Assembly: GCF_022763305.1 (NCBI RefSeq)
Contig: NZ_JALEGT010000117.1
Coordinates: forward strand, 1 to 32,523
Direction: 5' to 3'
Length of the DNA stretch: 32,523 nt
From: Marivita sp.
GTDB taxonomy: Bacteria; Pseudomonadota; Alphaproteobacteria; Rhodobacterales; Rhodobacteraceae
Every line of letters starts with the position of its first letter. Position 1 is the stretch's first letter. Positions 17,355-24,601 of this stretch are shown piece after piece. The position numbers and the translations under genes are program-made. The notes below the pieces were generated by a model. It was not told the DNA's origin. It saw only the letters and a list, made by a program, of their open reading frames with translations, and searched no databases.

Positions 17355-17912
17355 ATGACCGAGGTCGAAGTCAAATCCCGCGCCGAGCTGCGCGCGTGGC
17401 TGGCCGAGAACCACACCCGGACCGAGGGCGTCTGGCTGGTCGTCTACAAGAAACACACCGACCACTACCTGCCGTGGGGGGATGCGGTCTCGGAACTTCT
17501 GTGTTGGGGTTGGGTCGACAGTGTCACGCGTAAGGTGGACGCGGATCGCTCGTCTTACCGCATTGCGCCGCGCAACCCCAAATCCGCATGGTCGGCGGTC
17601 AACAAGGCCAAGGTCGAGGAAGCCCGCGCCGCCGGGCTGATGACACCCGCCGGTGAAGCGCTGATCGCGGCGGCGCAGGATAATGGCATGTGGGTTTTCC
17701 TTGACGATGTGGAGCGGCTGGAACGGCCCGACGATCTCACAGTCGCGCTGGGCGATCTTGGTTCGGTTTGGGACAACTACCCGAAATCGGTCAAACGCGG
17801 CACGCTGGAATGGATCAAGACGGCCAAGACCGAGGCAACCCGCAGGAAACGGATTGAGGATGTCGTCAGTTCGGCTCAGTCAGGTTTGCGTCCTAGCCCC
17901 TTCCGACGCTGA
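17355..17912 (+). CDS. YdeI / OmpD-associated family protein
   Basis: This 185-residue cytoplasmic protein resembles the YdeI/OmpD-associated family. It has an N-terminal SRAELRAWLAENHTRTEGVW and VYKKHTDHYLPWGDAVSELL, the strongly conserved CWGWVDSVTRKVDADRSSYR segment, PRNPKSAWSAVNKAKVEEA, and a C-terminal helical repeat region (WDNYPKSVKRGTLEWIKTAKTEATRRKRIEDVV). The biochemical role is uncertain; some relatives are linked to resistance to cationic peptides. The ATG at 17355 gives the usual N-terminus. The frame runs upstream through the twin-palindrome element into polA, but that part is not family-like. No Shine-Dalgarno is visible, because the palindrome occupies its place. Confidence 0.85.
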   Translation: MTEVEVKSRAELRAWLAENHTRTEGVWLVVYKKHTDHYLPWGDAVSELLCWGWVDSVTRKVDADRSSYRIAPRNPKSAWSAVNKAKVEEARAAGLMTPAGEALIAAAQDNGMWVFLDDVERLERPDDLTVALGDLGSVWDNYPKSVKRGTLEWIKTAKTEATRRKRIEDVVSSAQSGLRPSPFRR

Positions 17913-17929
17913 TCACAGGTGGAGATGAC

Positions 17930-19105
17930 GTGACCGTCCTCAGAATACCGAACCGGACCGCGCGACAGCTTTGGCTGCAGGTCAATGGCTTGGGCGATAC
18001 GCCGACTGGTCCGCTCGACCTCAAGGCGCTGATTCACAATCTTGGATTTGTCCAGCTCGATACGATTCAGGTCGTGTCCCGGGCGCATCACCACATTCTG
18101 TGGAGCCGCAATCAGAACTATCGCGAACCGATGCTGAACCGGCATCTGGCACTGGATCGCGGCGTGTTCGAGCATTTCACCCATGACGCCTCTGTCCTGC
18201 CGATGGCGTTCCTGCCGATGTGGCAACGACAGTTTCGGCGGATGCGGGACAAGGTCAGCCGGTCCTCGTGGTTCGGCAAACATCTGGCCGACGATCATCT
18301 CGACCACATCCGACGCCGGATCAGGGACGAGGGGCCGCTGTCCACCCATGATTTCGACACGAAAATTCAGGGTGCACGCGAGATGTGGAAACGTCCGCCA
18401 CATAAGATCGGGCTGGACTACCTTTGGTATGCGGGCGAATTGGCGACCTGCCATCGGGACGGTTTCACCAAGTACTACGATCTGGCCGAGCGGGTGTTTC
18501 CCAAAGAGTTGCGCAGCCAGGACGTGCCGGATCAGAAGCAGATCGACTGGCTGTGCCAAGCGGCTTTGGACCGGATCGGTGTCGGCAAGCAGGGCGAGAT
18601 CCGCAAGTTCTGGGACGCGACAGAGGTGTCCGAAGTGGCTGAGTGGGCGGAGCGGTCTGCATCCTCACTGGTGCCCGCCCAGATCGAGTCTGCCGAAGGA
18701 GGCTGGACCACGGCGCTTGCCACCTCGGACATCGAGGAGCGGCTTGCCAGACTGACGCCACCCACCTCGCGGCTGCGCATCCTCAACCCGTTTGACCCCG
18801 CGATCCGGGATCGGGTGCGGCTCAAGCGGCTGTTCGGGTTTGACTACACGGTCGAGATGTTCGTGCCCGCCGCGAAACGCGTCTGGGGGTACTATGTGTA
18901 TCCGCTTCTGGAAGGCGACCGCTTTGTCGGGCGGATCGAGGCCAAGGCGGATCGCAAGCAGGACAGGCTCACGGTCCAGAACCTGTGGTGGGAACCGGGT
19001 GTTCGGGTCACACCACAGCGGCAGGCCAAGCTGGAAAGCGAACTGGTCCGGCTGGCGCGATTGGCGGATGTGTCTGAGATCGTCTGGCAGGCGGCGACGC
19101 CGTAG
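17930..19105 (+). CDS. ycaQ: YcaQ-type DNA glycosylase (winged helix, HTH_42)
   Basis: This 391-residue protein of the AlkZ/YcaQ family has tandem winged-helix folds that excise alkylated or cross-linked bases. The N-terminus RTARQLWLQVNGL leads to the catalytic-type motif Q42-L-D44 in GFVQLDTIQVVSRAHHHILWSR. QxD is the YcaQ form, in contrast to QxQ in AlkZ. Further family blocks are LPMWQRQFRRM, GPLSTHDFD, LDYLWYAGELAT, LRILNPFDPAIRDRVRLKRLFGFDY and EMFVPAAKRVWGYYVYPLLEGDRFVGRIEAKADR. The GTG start at 17930 has GGTGGAG just upstream, and the gene lies 17 bases after the YdeI-like gene, so they may be cotranscribed. Family-level function, interstrand cross-link unhooking, is established for E. 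coli YcaQ and inferred here. Confidence 0.88.
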   Translation: MTVLRIPNRTARQLWLQVNGLGDTPTGPLDLKALIHNLGFVQLDTIQVVSRAHHHILWSRNQNYREPMLNRHLALDRGVFEHFTHDASVLPMAFLPMWQRQFRRMRDKVSRSSWFGKHLADDHLDHIRRRIRDEGPLSTHDFDTKIQGAREMWKRPPHKIGLDYLWYAGELATCHRDGFTKYYDLAERVFPKELRSQDVPDQKQIDWLCQAALDRIGVGKQGEIRKFWDATEVSEVAEWAERSASSLVPAQIESAEGGWTTALATSDIEERLARLTPPTSRLRILNPFDPAIRDRVRLKRLFGFDYTVEMFVPAAKRVWGYYVYPLLEGDRFVGRIEAKADRKQDRLTVQNLWWEPGVRVTPQRQAKLESELVRLARLADVSEIVWQAATP

Positions 19106-19112
19106 CGTCGCC
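19093..19112. terminator. Stem-loop over the ycaQ stop codon, convergent pair
   Basis: GGCGACGC (19093-19100) and GCGTCGCC (19105-19112) form a perfect 8-bp stem with a CGTA loop. It covers the TAG of ycaQ and lies 8 bases before the end of the minus-strand kinase gene. There is no T-tract. It resembles the stem-loop at 1683-1704 and probably marks the boundary between convergent transcripts. Confidence 0.45.
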
Positions 19113-19120
19113 CCGTCGGT

Positions 19121-20113
19121 TCAGATCAGCCCGGCTGATTTGAACAGGTCCTGAAGGTTTGCTTCGGGACGCGGCCCGATATGCGAGATCACTTCGGCGG
19201 CAGCGACGCACCCCATGCGTCCGGCGGTCTCCATGTCGCGCCCTGTCGCGAGGCCATACAAGAACCCGGCAGCGAACTGATCGCCTGCACCGGTGGCATC
19301 GACCGGGACAACCTTGTCCACGGGAATGTCATAACGCGCGCCGTCGTGGATGATCGACACGCCATCGCCCGACCGGGTGCAGACCACCAGCGGACAGATC
19401 GCGGCAACGGCGGCCAGATCGGCCTCGAGATCGTTGTTCTGGTAGAGCGACATGATCTCGGCCTCGTTGCCGATCACGTAGTCCATCTCATTCTCTATCA
19501 GCTTCAGGAAGTCGTCGCGGTGGCGTTCAACGCAGAACGGATCGGAGATCGCGATCCCCGCTTTCCCGCCCGCAGCGCGGCAGGTGCGGGCGGTGCGGAT
19601 GAACGCGTCCTTTCCTTTATCCTTGTCGAAGAGATAGCCTTCGAGGAACACGATCTCGGCCTCAGACGCGACATCTTCGGACACGTCCTCGGGCCCAAGC
19701 TCTGCTGAAATTCCCAGGTAGGTGTTCATCGACCGTTCGCCATCAGGCGAGACGAAGATCATAGACCGAGACGTGGGCAATTCGCCCCCCGGCACCGGCG
19801 GGTTCACGAAAGCTGTGCCGTCTTTTTCCATTGCCTCGGCGTAGAACCGACCCAGCGCATCGTCATGCACCCGCCCGATAAAGGCGGTGCGCAGGCCGAG
19901 ATTGCCCAGCCCGGCCAGCGTGTTGGCGACAGATCCGCCCGGCGTCTGTGTCCGTTCTTTCATGGCGGCATAGAGCGTTTCGCCGCGTTCGCGCTCGACG
20001 AGTTGCATGATTCCTTTCTGGATGCCCATCAGGTCCAGAAACGTGTCTTCGGCGCGGGCGATCACATCGACGATGGCGTTGCCGATGCCGACGATCTGAT
20101 AGGTCTTGGTCAT
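19121..20113 (-). CDS. PfkB family kinase, likely adenosine kinase
   Basis: This is a 330-residue ribokinase-fold kinase. The N-terminal substrate region YQIVGIGNAIVDVIARAED and the GGSVANTLAGLGNLG motif fit the adenosine/ribokinase branch. The C-terminal PfkB signature VDATGAGDQFAAGFLYGL places the catalytic base at D278. Sequences of this type in alphaproteobacteria are usually called adenosine kinase, which would phosphorylate adenosine to AMP for purine salvage. Other nucleoside or sugar substrates remain possible. Translation starts at the ATG at 20113, overlapping the nth stop codon (ATGA). An upstream extension of the frame lies wholly within nth and is rejected. The gene converges on ycaQ. 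Confidence 0.88.
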   Translation of the reverse strand: MTKTYQIVGIGNAIVDVIARAEDTFLDLMGIQKGIMQLVERERGETLYAAMKERTQTPGGSVANTLAGLGNLGLRTAFIGRVHDDALGRFYAEAMEKDGTAFVNPPVPGGELPTSRSMIFVSPDGERSMNTYLGISAELGPEDVSEDVASEAEIVFLEGYLFDKDKGKDAFIRTARTCRAAGGKAGIAISDPFCVERHRDDFLKLIENEMDYVIGNEAEIMSLYQNNDLEADLAAVAAICPLVVCTRSGDGVSIIHDGARYDIPVDKVVPVDATGAGDQFAAGFLYGLATGRDMETAGRMGCVAAAEVISHIGPRPEANLQDLFKSAGLI

Positions 20114-20754
20114 TCTGTCTTGTCCTCGAATGGGCAGAGATCGCGGATCACGCAGACGCCGCATTTGGGTTTCCGGGCCACACAGGTGTAGCGCCCGTGC
20201 AGGATCAGCCAATGGTGGGCGTGCTGCTGGAAGTCGACCGAGATATGGTCTTCGATGGCACGCTCCACCGCGACCACATCTTTGCCGGGGCAGATTCCGG
20301 TACGGTTTCCGACGCGGAAGATATGCGTGTCGACCGCTTGTGCCGGATATTGCCACCACATGTTCAGCACCACATTCGCGGTCTTGCGCCCGACACCCGG
20401 CAGGCTTTCCAGTGCGGCGCGGGAATTGGGCACTTCACCGCCATACTGGTCGACAAGGATCTGGCTGAGTTTGATAACGTTCTTGGCCTTGTTGCGATAC
20501 AGACCGATGGTCTTGATGTGCTCGATGACGCCGTCTTCGCCAAGTGCGAGCATCTTTTCCGGCGTGTCGGCGATCTTGAACAACTCGCGCGTCGCTTTGT
20601 TCACCCCCACATCGGTCGCCTGCGCCGACAGAGCGACGGCGACGACCAGAGTGTATGCGTTGACGTGCTCAAGCTCTCCCTTGGGTTCGGGGTCCACCGC
20701 CTGAAAGCGGGTGAAGATCTCGCGGATCGTGTGGTAATCAAGCTGCTTGGCCAT
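20110..20754 (-). CDS. nth: Endonuclease III
   Basis: This is a 214-residue bifunctional DNA glycosylase/AP lyase for oxidised pyrimidines. The helix-hairpin-helix LESLPGVGRKTANVVL contains the catalytic lysine (K124), and the catalytic aspartate is D142 in AVDTHIFRVGNRTG. The [4Fe-4S] cluster ligands are C191, C198, C201 and C207 (C-6-C-2-C-5-C). Length and N-terminus match E. coli Nth. It is translationally coupled to the downstream kinase gene and diverges from the Ada-like gene across 121 bases. Confidence 0.97.
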   Translation of the reverse strand: MAKQLDYHTIREIFTRFQAVDPEPKGELEHVNAYTLVVAVALSAQATDVGVNKATRELFKIADTPEKMLALGEDGVIEHIKTIGLYRNKAKNVIKLSQILVDQYGGEVPNSRAALESLPGVGRKTANVVLNMWWQYPAQAVDTHIFRVGNRTGICPGKDVVAVERAIEDHISVDFQQHAHHWLILHGRYTCVARKPKCGVCVIRDLCPFEDKTE

Positions 20755-20875
20755 ACCCGACCCATATGCCGTGCAGGGATCGCAGGGGCAAGCGTTCAGC
20801 TTGCGCAGGTTTCGGGTCGCCGTGTCCGTGCCCTATCGGCTACATGTCGGGGCAGGGATCGAAAGGATGGGGCGG

Positions 20876-21721
20876 ATGAAACACCTCGCAGAAGACACCG
20901 GCGGCTATCATTTCCACCTCATGCGCCGCGCACTTGATGTGATCGACGCGCAGGGGCCTGCGGTCTCGCTCGAGGCGTTGGCGTCGGAGATGAACATGAG
21001 CCCGGCGCATTTCCAGCGGGTGTTCTCACGCTGGGTCGGTGTCAGCCCGAAACGGTATCAGCAATATCTGACGCTCGGCCATGCGAAGTCGCTGCTCGCT
21101 GAACGGTTCACCACGCTTGAGACCGCGCATGAGGCCGGGCTGTCCGGCGGCGGGCGTCTGCATGATCTTTTCCTGCGCTGGGAGGCGATGAGCCCCGGTG
21201 ACTTCGCCCGCAAGGGCGAAGGGCTGACCATAAATTGGGGCTGGTTTGACAGCCCCTTTGGCCCGGCTTTGGTGATGGGGACTGACAAGGGGCTGTGCGG
21301 CATCGGGTTTGGTGCCGAATGCACCGAGGCCGAGGCGATGCAGGATCTGACCGGCCGCTGGCCTCTGGCGCGCTATGTCGAAGCGCCGGACAGGCTCGAT
21401 CCTTGGGTGCGTGCCGCGTTCGGGCAGGCCGAGGGCGATGTTCCGCTTTTCATGATCGGTGCGCCCTTTCAGATCAAAGTTTGGGAGGCGCTGATGCAGA
21501 TCCCATCGGGCCATGTGACCACCTATTCCGAGATCGCGGAATTCATCGGCCATCCCAAAGCGGTCCGCGCCGTGGGCACTGCCGTCGGGCGCAACCCGAT
21601 CAGCTATCTGATCCCATGTCACCGGGCCTTGCGCAAATCCGGCGGACTGGGCGGTTATCACTGGGGTCTACCGGTCAAGCGCAGCATCCTTGCCTGGGAA
21701 TCCGCCCGCGTTGAGGCCTGA
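20876..21721 (+). CDS. AraC-type regulator fused to O6-alkylguanine-DNA methyltransferase (Ada-like)
   Basis: This is a 281-residue two-domain protein. Residues about 10-105 form an AraC-type double helix-turn-helix (LEALASEMNMSPAHFQRVFSR, WVGVSPKRYQQYLTLGHAKSLL, and a second HTH ending LFLRWEAMSPGDFAR). The rest is the suicide methyltransferase, with the acceptor C248 in LIPCHRAL and the HTH segment IPSGHVTTYSEIAEFIGHPKAVRAVG. The N-terminal zinc domain of classical Ada, which senses methylphosphotriesters through a cysteine, is absent. Regulation by that route is therefore not expected. I chose the ATG at 20876; one at 20867 in the same frame is also possible, and an extension to 20747 lacks homologous features. 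It diverges from nth. Confidence 0.9.
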   Translation: MKHLAEDTGGYHFHLMRRALDVIDAQGPAVSLEALASEMNMSPAHFQRVFSRWVGVSPKRYQQYLTLGHAKSLLAERFTTLETAHEAGLSGGGRLHDLFLRWEAMSPGDFARKGEGLTINWGWFDSPFGPALVMGTDKGLCGIGFGAECTEAEAMQDLTGRWPLARYVEAPDRLDPWVRAAFGQAEGDVPLFMIGAPFQIKVWEALMQIPSGHVTTYSEIAEFIGHPKAVRAVGTAVGRNPISYLIPCHRALRKSGGLGGYHWGLPVKRSILAWESARVEA

Positions 21722-21758
21722 GCCTTGCGCGGAAACGTGCCGATTTTTCTGCGACATC

Positions 21759-21789
21759 CGGGAACTTTCCCGCTATGTTATCGCATAGC
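21759..21789. promoter_or_regulatory. Two adjoining inverted repeats upstream of the OmpA-like lipoprotein gene
   Basis: CGGGAA-CT-TTCCCG (21759-21772) is a perfect dyad. It touches GCTATG-N6-CATAGC (21772-21789). Both lie 47-77 bases before the ATG at 21836, where a promoter or operator is expected. The first could also be a weak 3' hairpin of the preceding gene, which ends at 21721. No regulator is identified. Confidence 0.3.
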
Positions 21790-21835
21790 AGCAAAGAGAC
21801 CCTTACACTCGGGCGCAGTTAGACGAGGCAAACTT

Positions 21836-22504
21836 ATGACATTTTCCAAACTTCCCATGACAGCCGTGCTGTGCAGCGCATTGGCACTTTCTGCGTGCAC
21901 GACGGGCACCTTCAACGATCCGAACGACCCCAACCGCCAAGCCAAGCAAGGCGCACTGATCGGCGCTGGCACCGGTGCCGTGATTGGCGCCTTGATGGGT
22001 AACGATCCCGAAGAGCGTCGCCGCAATGCCGTTCTGGGTGCGGCCATCGGTGGTGGTGGCGGTGCGATCATCGGCAACCGGCTCGACCGACAGGAAGCTG
22101 ACCTGCGCGCGCAGATCGGCAACAACAACGTCGACATCCGCAACACCGGCGACCGCCTGATCGTGACTCTGCCGCAAGACATCCTGTTCCCCACCGATAG
22201 CGCCACCCTGCGCCCCGATCTGCAGCGCGATCTGCGGACCGTGGGCCAGAACCTGCTGGCCTATCCGGATACAACAGTTCAGGTCATTGGCCACACCGAC
22301 AATACCGGCGACGCGGGCTACAACCTCAACCTGTCGCGCCAGCGGGCGCAATCGGTTGCGAACATCCTGATGAGCGAAGGCGTGCCGTCGTTCCGCATCC
22401 AGAGCATTGGGCGCGGTGAGGATCAGCCGATCGCAAGCAACCTGACGCCGGAAGGCCGGGCGCAGAACCGGCGTGTGGAAATTGTGATCCTGCCCAACGC
22501 CTGA
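21836..22504 (+). CDS. OmpA family outer-membrane lipoprotein with glycine zipper
   Basis: This is a 222-residue envelope lipoprotein. The signal peptide MTFSKLPMTAVLCSALALSA ends in the lipobox LSA-C21. Residues 39-76 form a glycine-zipper region (GALIGAGTGAVIGALMGND and VLGAAIGGGGGAIIGN). Residues about 100-220 form an OmpA-type peptidoglycan-binding domain (ILFPTDSATLRPDL, VIGHTDNTGDAGYNLNLSR, RIQSIGRGEDQPIASN, NRRVEIVI). The protein probably anchors the outer membrane to the cell wall. GAGG lies 8 bases before the ATG at 21836. The frame extends to a TTG at 21725, but the lipobox and ribosome-binding site fix the start. A strong intrinsic terminator follows. Confidence 0.93.
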   Translation: MTFSKLPMTAVLCSALALSACTTGTFNDPNDPNRQAKQGALIGAGTGAVIGALMGNDPEERRRNAVLGAAIGGGGGAIIGNRLDRQEADLRAQIGNNNVDIRNTGDRLIVTLPQDILFPTDSATLRPDLQRDLRTVGQNLLAYPDTTVQVIGHTDNTGDAGYNLNLSRQRAQSVANILMSEGVPSFRIQSIGRGEDQPIASNLTPEGRAQNRRVEIVILPNA

Positions 22505-22527
22505 TCGCGGTATCTGCGCAAAAAGGC

Positions 22528-22558
22528 GGCCCGCATCCTTGTGATGCGGGCCTTTTTT
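22528..22558 (+). terminator. Rho-independent terminator after the OmpA-like gene
   Basis: The stem GGCCCGCAT (22528-22536) pairs with ATGCGGGCC (22544-22552) across a 7-base loop and is followed by six T residues (22553-22558). This is the clearest intrinsic terminator in the window, 24 bases after the stop codon. Confidence 0.92.
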
Positions 22559-22635
22559 CTGTCCTGAAGGGGCTTCCGGCTTGCCTCGGGGATGCGCTGC
22601 GCCAAGTGTCTGCCCGACAGATCAGGAGAGCGGAC

Positions 22636-23190
22636 ATGGAACAACTGAAACTCGTGGGTCTTTGCGGGTCGTTGCGCACAGCATCGACCAATCGACTGCT
22701 CATGCACGAAGCGGCGCGGCGCTTCGGCGAAGCCGAGTTCATCGAGGCCAATCTGCGCCTCCCGCTTTATGACGGCGATATTGAGGAGCAGTCCGGCATT
22801 CCTGCCGATGTGCAGACCCTGTCCGATCAGATCGCCGCTGCCGATGCGGTGATCGTTGTGTCGCCGGAATACAACAAGGGCATTTCCGGTGTTCTGAAGA
22901 ATGCGCTGGATTGGGTCAGCCGGACGAAAGCGAAGCCTTGGGTCAACAAGCCGGTGGCCCTTATGTCCGCTGCGGCAGGGCGGGCCGGAGGCGAAAGAAC
23001 CCAGAACATGGCGCGCCTTTGCCTTACGCCGTTCCGGCCCCTGTTGCTTACCGGGCCGGAAGTCATGGTCGCCGCGACCTCCAGCCAGTGGGACGATCAG
23101 GGTCGCTTGATCAACGAGCTGAATGCGAAGGCGTTGGATGAGTTGATGCAGGCGCTGCGCCATCATGCGATGGCGCAACGGTCGGCCTGA
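22636..23190 (+). CDS. NADPH-dependent FMN reductase family protein
   Basis: This is a 184-residue flavodoxin-like oxidoreductase. The N-terminal FMN phosphate loop LVGLCGSLRTASTNRLLMH, the ADAVIVVSPEYNKGISGVLKNALDWVSR segment and KPVALMSAAAGRAGGERTQ are typical of the FMN_red (ArsH/chromate/quinone reductase) family. It would use NAD(P)H to reduce FMN, quinones or similar acceptors. The ATG at 22636 is preceded by AGGAGAG; a start 10 codons upstream is less likely. The stop TGA abuts the reversed stop of the sugar transferase gene, making TGATCA, so the two genes converge without spacing. Confidence 0.92.
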   Translation: MEQLKLVGLCGSLRTASTNRLLMHEAARRFGEAEFIEANLRLPLYDGDIEEQSGIPADVQTLSDQIAAADAVIVVSPEYNKGISGVLKNALDWVSRTKAKPWVNKPVALMSAAAGRAGGERTQNMARLCLTPFRPLLLTGPEVMVAATSSQWDDQGRLINELNAKALDELMQALRHHAMAQRSA

Positions 23191-23880
23191 TCAGCAGCCG
23201 GTGCCTTTGGTCACGACACCTACTGTCTTGAACATCACGCACAGGTCCTCGGCCAGAGTGACCTTGCGCAGGTATTCCGCATCGTACTGCGCGCGCTCGG
23301 CAAAGCTGCTCTCGTTGCGCACGGACACCTGCCAGAAGCCGGTGATGCCGGGGCGCAGCGCGTAGTAGGCGGAACCCGGGTACATCGACTGCTGGTCCAC
23401 CATCATCGGGCGCGGACCAACCAGCGACATGTCGCCTTTCAGCACGTTCCAGAGTTGCGGCAGTTCGTCGAGCGATGTCTTGCGCAGGATTTGGCCGATC
23501 TTCGTGATCCGCGGGTCGTTGCGCAGCTTCTGGTTCCGGTCCCACTCGATCCGGGCGGCCGGATTGCTCCGCAGATAGGACTCCAGGGCAACATCGGCAT
23601 TTGCCACCATGCTGCGCAGCTTCCACATCTTGAATGTCTTGCCGAACCGGCCGATGCGGGTCTGCTGATAGAAAGGCGAACCGCCATCCCGCGCCACCAG
23701 AAGCGCGCAGATCGCCAGAACGGTCAGAACGGCAGGTGCCGCCAGGATGACCAGAGCGATGTCCAGGAAACGCTTTACGTAGTCACGATAGACGTTTTTC
23801 GGTGCGGTGTTCGAGAAAGCTGCACTGACCAGAGTTTCGATTTCGGTGTGCGGACGCGGTTGGCGAATGTGAAGTGTCAT
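23191..23880 (-). CDS. Bacterial sugar transferase (ExoY-type initiating glycosyltransferase)
   Basis: This is a 229-residue membrane-anchored phosphoglycosyl transferase that starts polysaccharide repeat synthesis by linking a sugar-1-phosphate to undecaprenyl phosphate. One membrane helix (about 41-63) is followed by the family core: GSPFYQQTRIGRFGKTFKMW, KLRSM, RITKIGQILRKTSLDELPQL, NVLKGDMSLVGPRPMM and YYALRPGITGFWQVSVRNES. It ends with YLRKVTLAEDLCVMFKTVGVV. The short length matches ExoY-like monotopic enzymes. AGGG lies a few bases before the ATG. The 905 bases upstream are free of genes and hold possible control elements. It could feed the same surface glycan as the glycosyltransferase/sulfotransferase loci, but this is inference. 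Confidence 0.92.
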   Translation of the reverse strand: MTLHIRQPRPHTEIETLVSAAFSNTAPKNVYRDYVKRFLDIALVILAAPAVLTVLAICALLVARDGGSPFYQQTRIGRFGKTFKMWKLRSMVANADVALESYLRSNPAARIEWDRNQKLRNDPRITKIGQILRKTSLDELPQLWNVLKGDMSLVGPRPMMVDQQSMYPGSAYYALRPGITGFWQVSVRNESSFAERAQYDAEYLRKVTLAEDLCVMFKTVGVVTKGTGC

Positions 23881-23979
23881 TCAAGACCCTGTTGACCCTA
23901 GTGATCGGGCCGTTCGCCAGTTGCCATGGGCAAGAAAATTCCGTTCGCTCACAGCGTGCTACTGCGAACATTCCGTCGT

Positions 23980-24000
23980 GGATCATGGATCACGGATCAG
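23980..24000. repeat. Triple heptad repeat upstream of the sugar transferase gene
   Basis: GGATCAT, GGATCAC and GGATCAG follow each other without a gap, three 7-base units differing only in the last base. They lie 100-120 bases upstream of the sugar transferase ATG on the other strand. Seven-base periodic direct repeats are sometimes binding sites for response regulators. A chance or slippage origin is also possible. Confidence 0.5.
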
Positions 24001-24046
24001 ATTTTCAGACTAAGTGGCAGACTTCAGCAGACGACCCTACACAACT

Positions 24047-24074
24047 CCCAAGTGGAAGCACCAACCCCCAAGTG
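24047..24074. repeat. CCCAAGTG direct repeat with 20-base period
   Basis: CCCAAGTG occurs at 24047-24054 and 24067-24074, exactly 20 bases apart (about two helical turns). Another AAGTGG lies near 24012. The spacing would place two bound proteins on the same DNA face. No factor is known. Confidence 0.35.
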
Positions 24075-24087
24075 CCTTACGAAAATG

Positions 24088-24108
24088 CGGCAGGATTGTG
24101 ACCTGCCG
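24088..24108. promoter_or_regulatory. Stem-loop in the leader of the sugar transferase gene
   Basis: CGGCAGG (24088-24094) and CCTGCCG (24102-24108) form a perfect 7-bp stem with a 7-base loop. Read on the minus strand it is followed by CATTTTCG, a weak T-rich tail. It lies just downstream of the minus-strand promoter candidate, so it could act as an attenuator or the end of a short RNA. Confidence 0.35.
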
Positions 24109-24120
24109 AAGCATGTTCTC

Positions 24121-24149
24121 TTTATGGCGGTGTGCCCCATTTTGGTCAA
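24121..24149 (-). promoter_or_regulatory. Candidate sigma-70 promoter facing the sugar transferase gene
   Basis: On the minus strand TTGACC (24149-24144) is followed after 17 bases by CATAAA (24126-24121). Transcripts would start near 24114, cross the stem-loop at 24088-24108 and reach the sugar transferase ATG after about 235 bases. The -10 match is only four of six, so this is tentative. Confidence 0.3.
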
Positions 24150-24509
24150 CTTTCAGAAAACGGGGAAACTTTTTCGTGTATTCCCATAGTTCTTTCGCCA
24201 TATGCGTGTGTGCAGGATCGTTGCCGCTTTCGAAAAAATCAAGGCTGACATCACATTTCATCATGTCCGGCTAAAATGGGTGCGTCGCTTGCCGTGCCCG
24301 ATCCGTGTCGATGGGGGCTCTGAGGGTCCTATTCGGTTTCGAGAGAGATTGTTCCCGAACTGCGATCAAAGATGCTGCACTTGCGAGACTGATCGTCGAT
24401 TTGGTCCTATTGCGTCACCAGTTGCGGCGTCGGACCAGAATTGTTGCGCAACTGGCGACAGTTGGCCTGAGGTGTCAATCGGTGTCTCTTTGCAGGTTTG
24501 TTGCAGAAG

Positions 24510-24539
24510 TTGAAACAGTTTCTGGGCCAATTGTTTCAA
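24510..24539. promoter_or_regulatory. TTGAAACA inverted repeat
   Basis: TTGAAACA (24510-24517) and TGTTTCAA (24532-24539) form a perfect 8-base inverted repeat with a 14-base gap (half-site centres two helical turns apart). The TTGAAA core recurs twice about 65 bases further on, next to a TATAAT. It may be an operator for the rnd-lpt transcript. Confidence 0.3.
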
Positions 24540-24601
24540 AACATGCACATGATCAGCATGAAATCGGGTGCTCAACCGGTGTGCCTAGCGGTCATCACGT
24601 A

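Noticed and set aside
15221-17416. 731-codon open frame on the minus strand opposite polA
   Set aside because: It is a shadow of the polA codon bias; polA motifs A, B and C are all on the plus strand.
24037-24264. 75-codon minus-strand frame (starting MMKCDVSLDFFESG) as a possible small gene
   Set aside because: No ribosome-binding site that I trust; the promoter candidate and stem-loop lie inside it. I prefer to read this stretch as non-coding.
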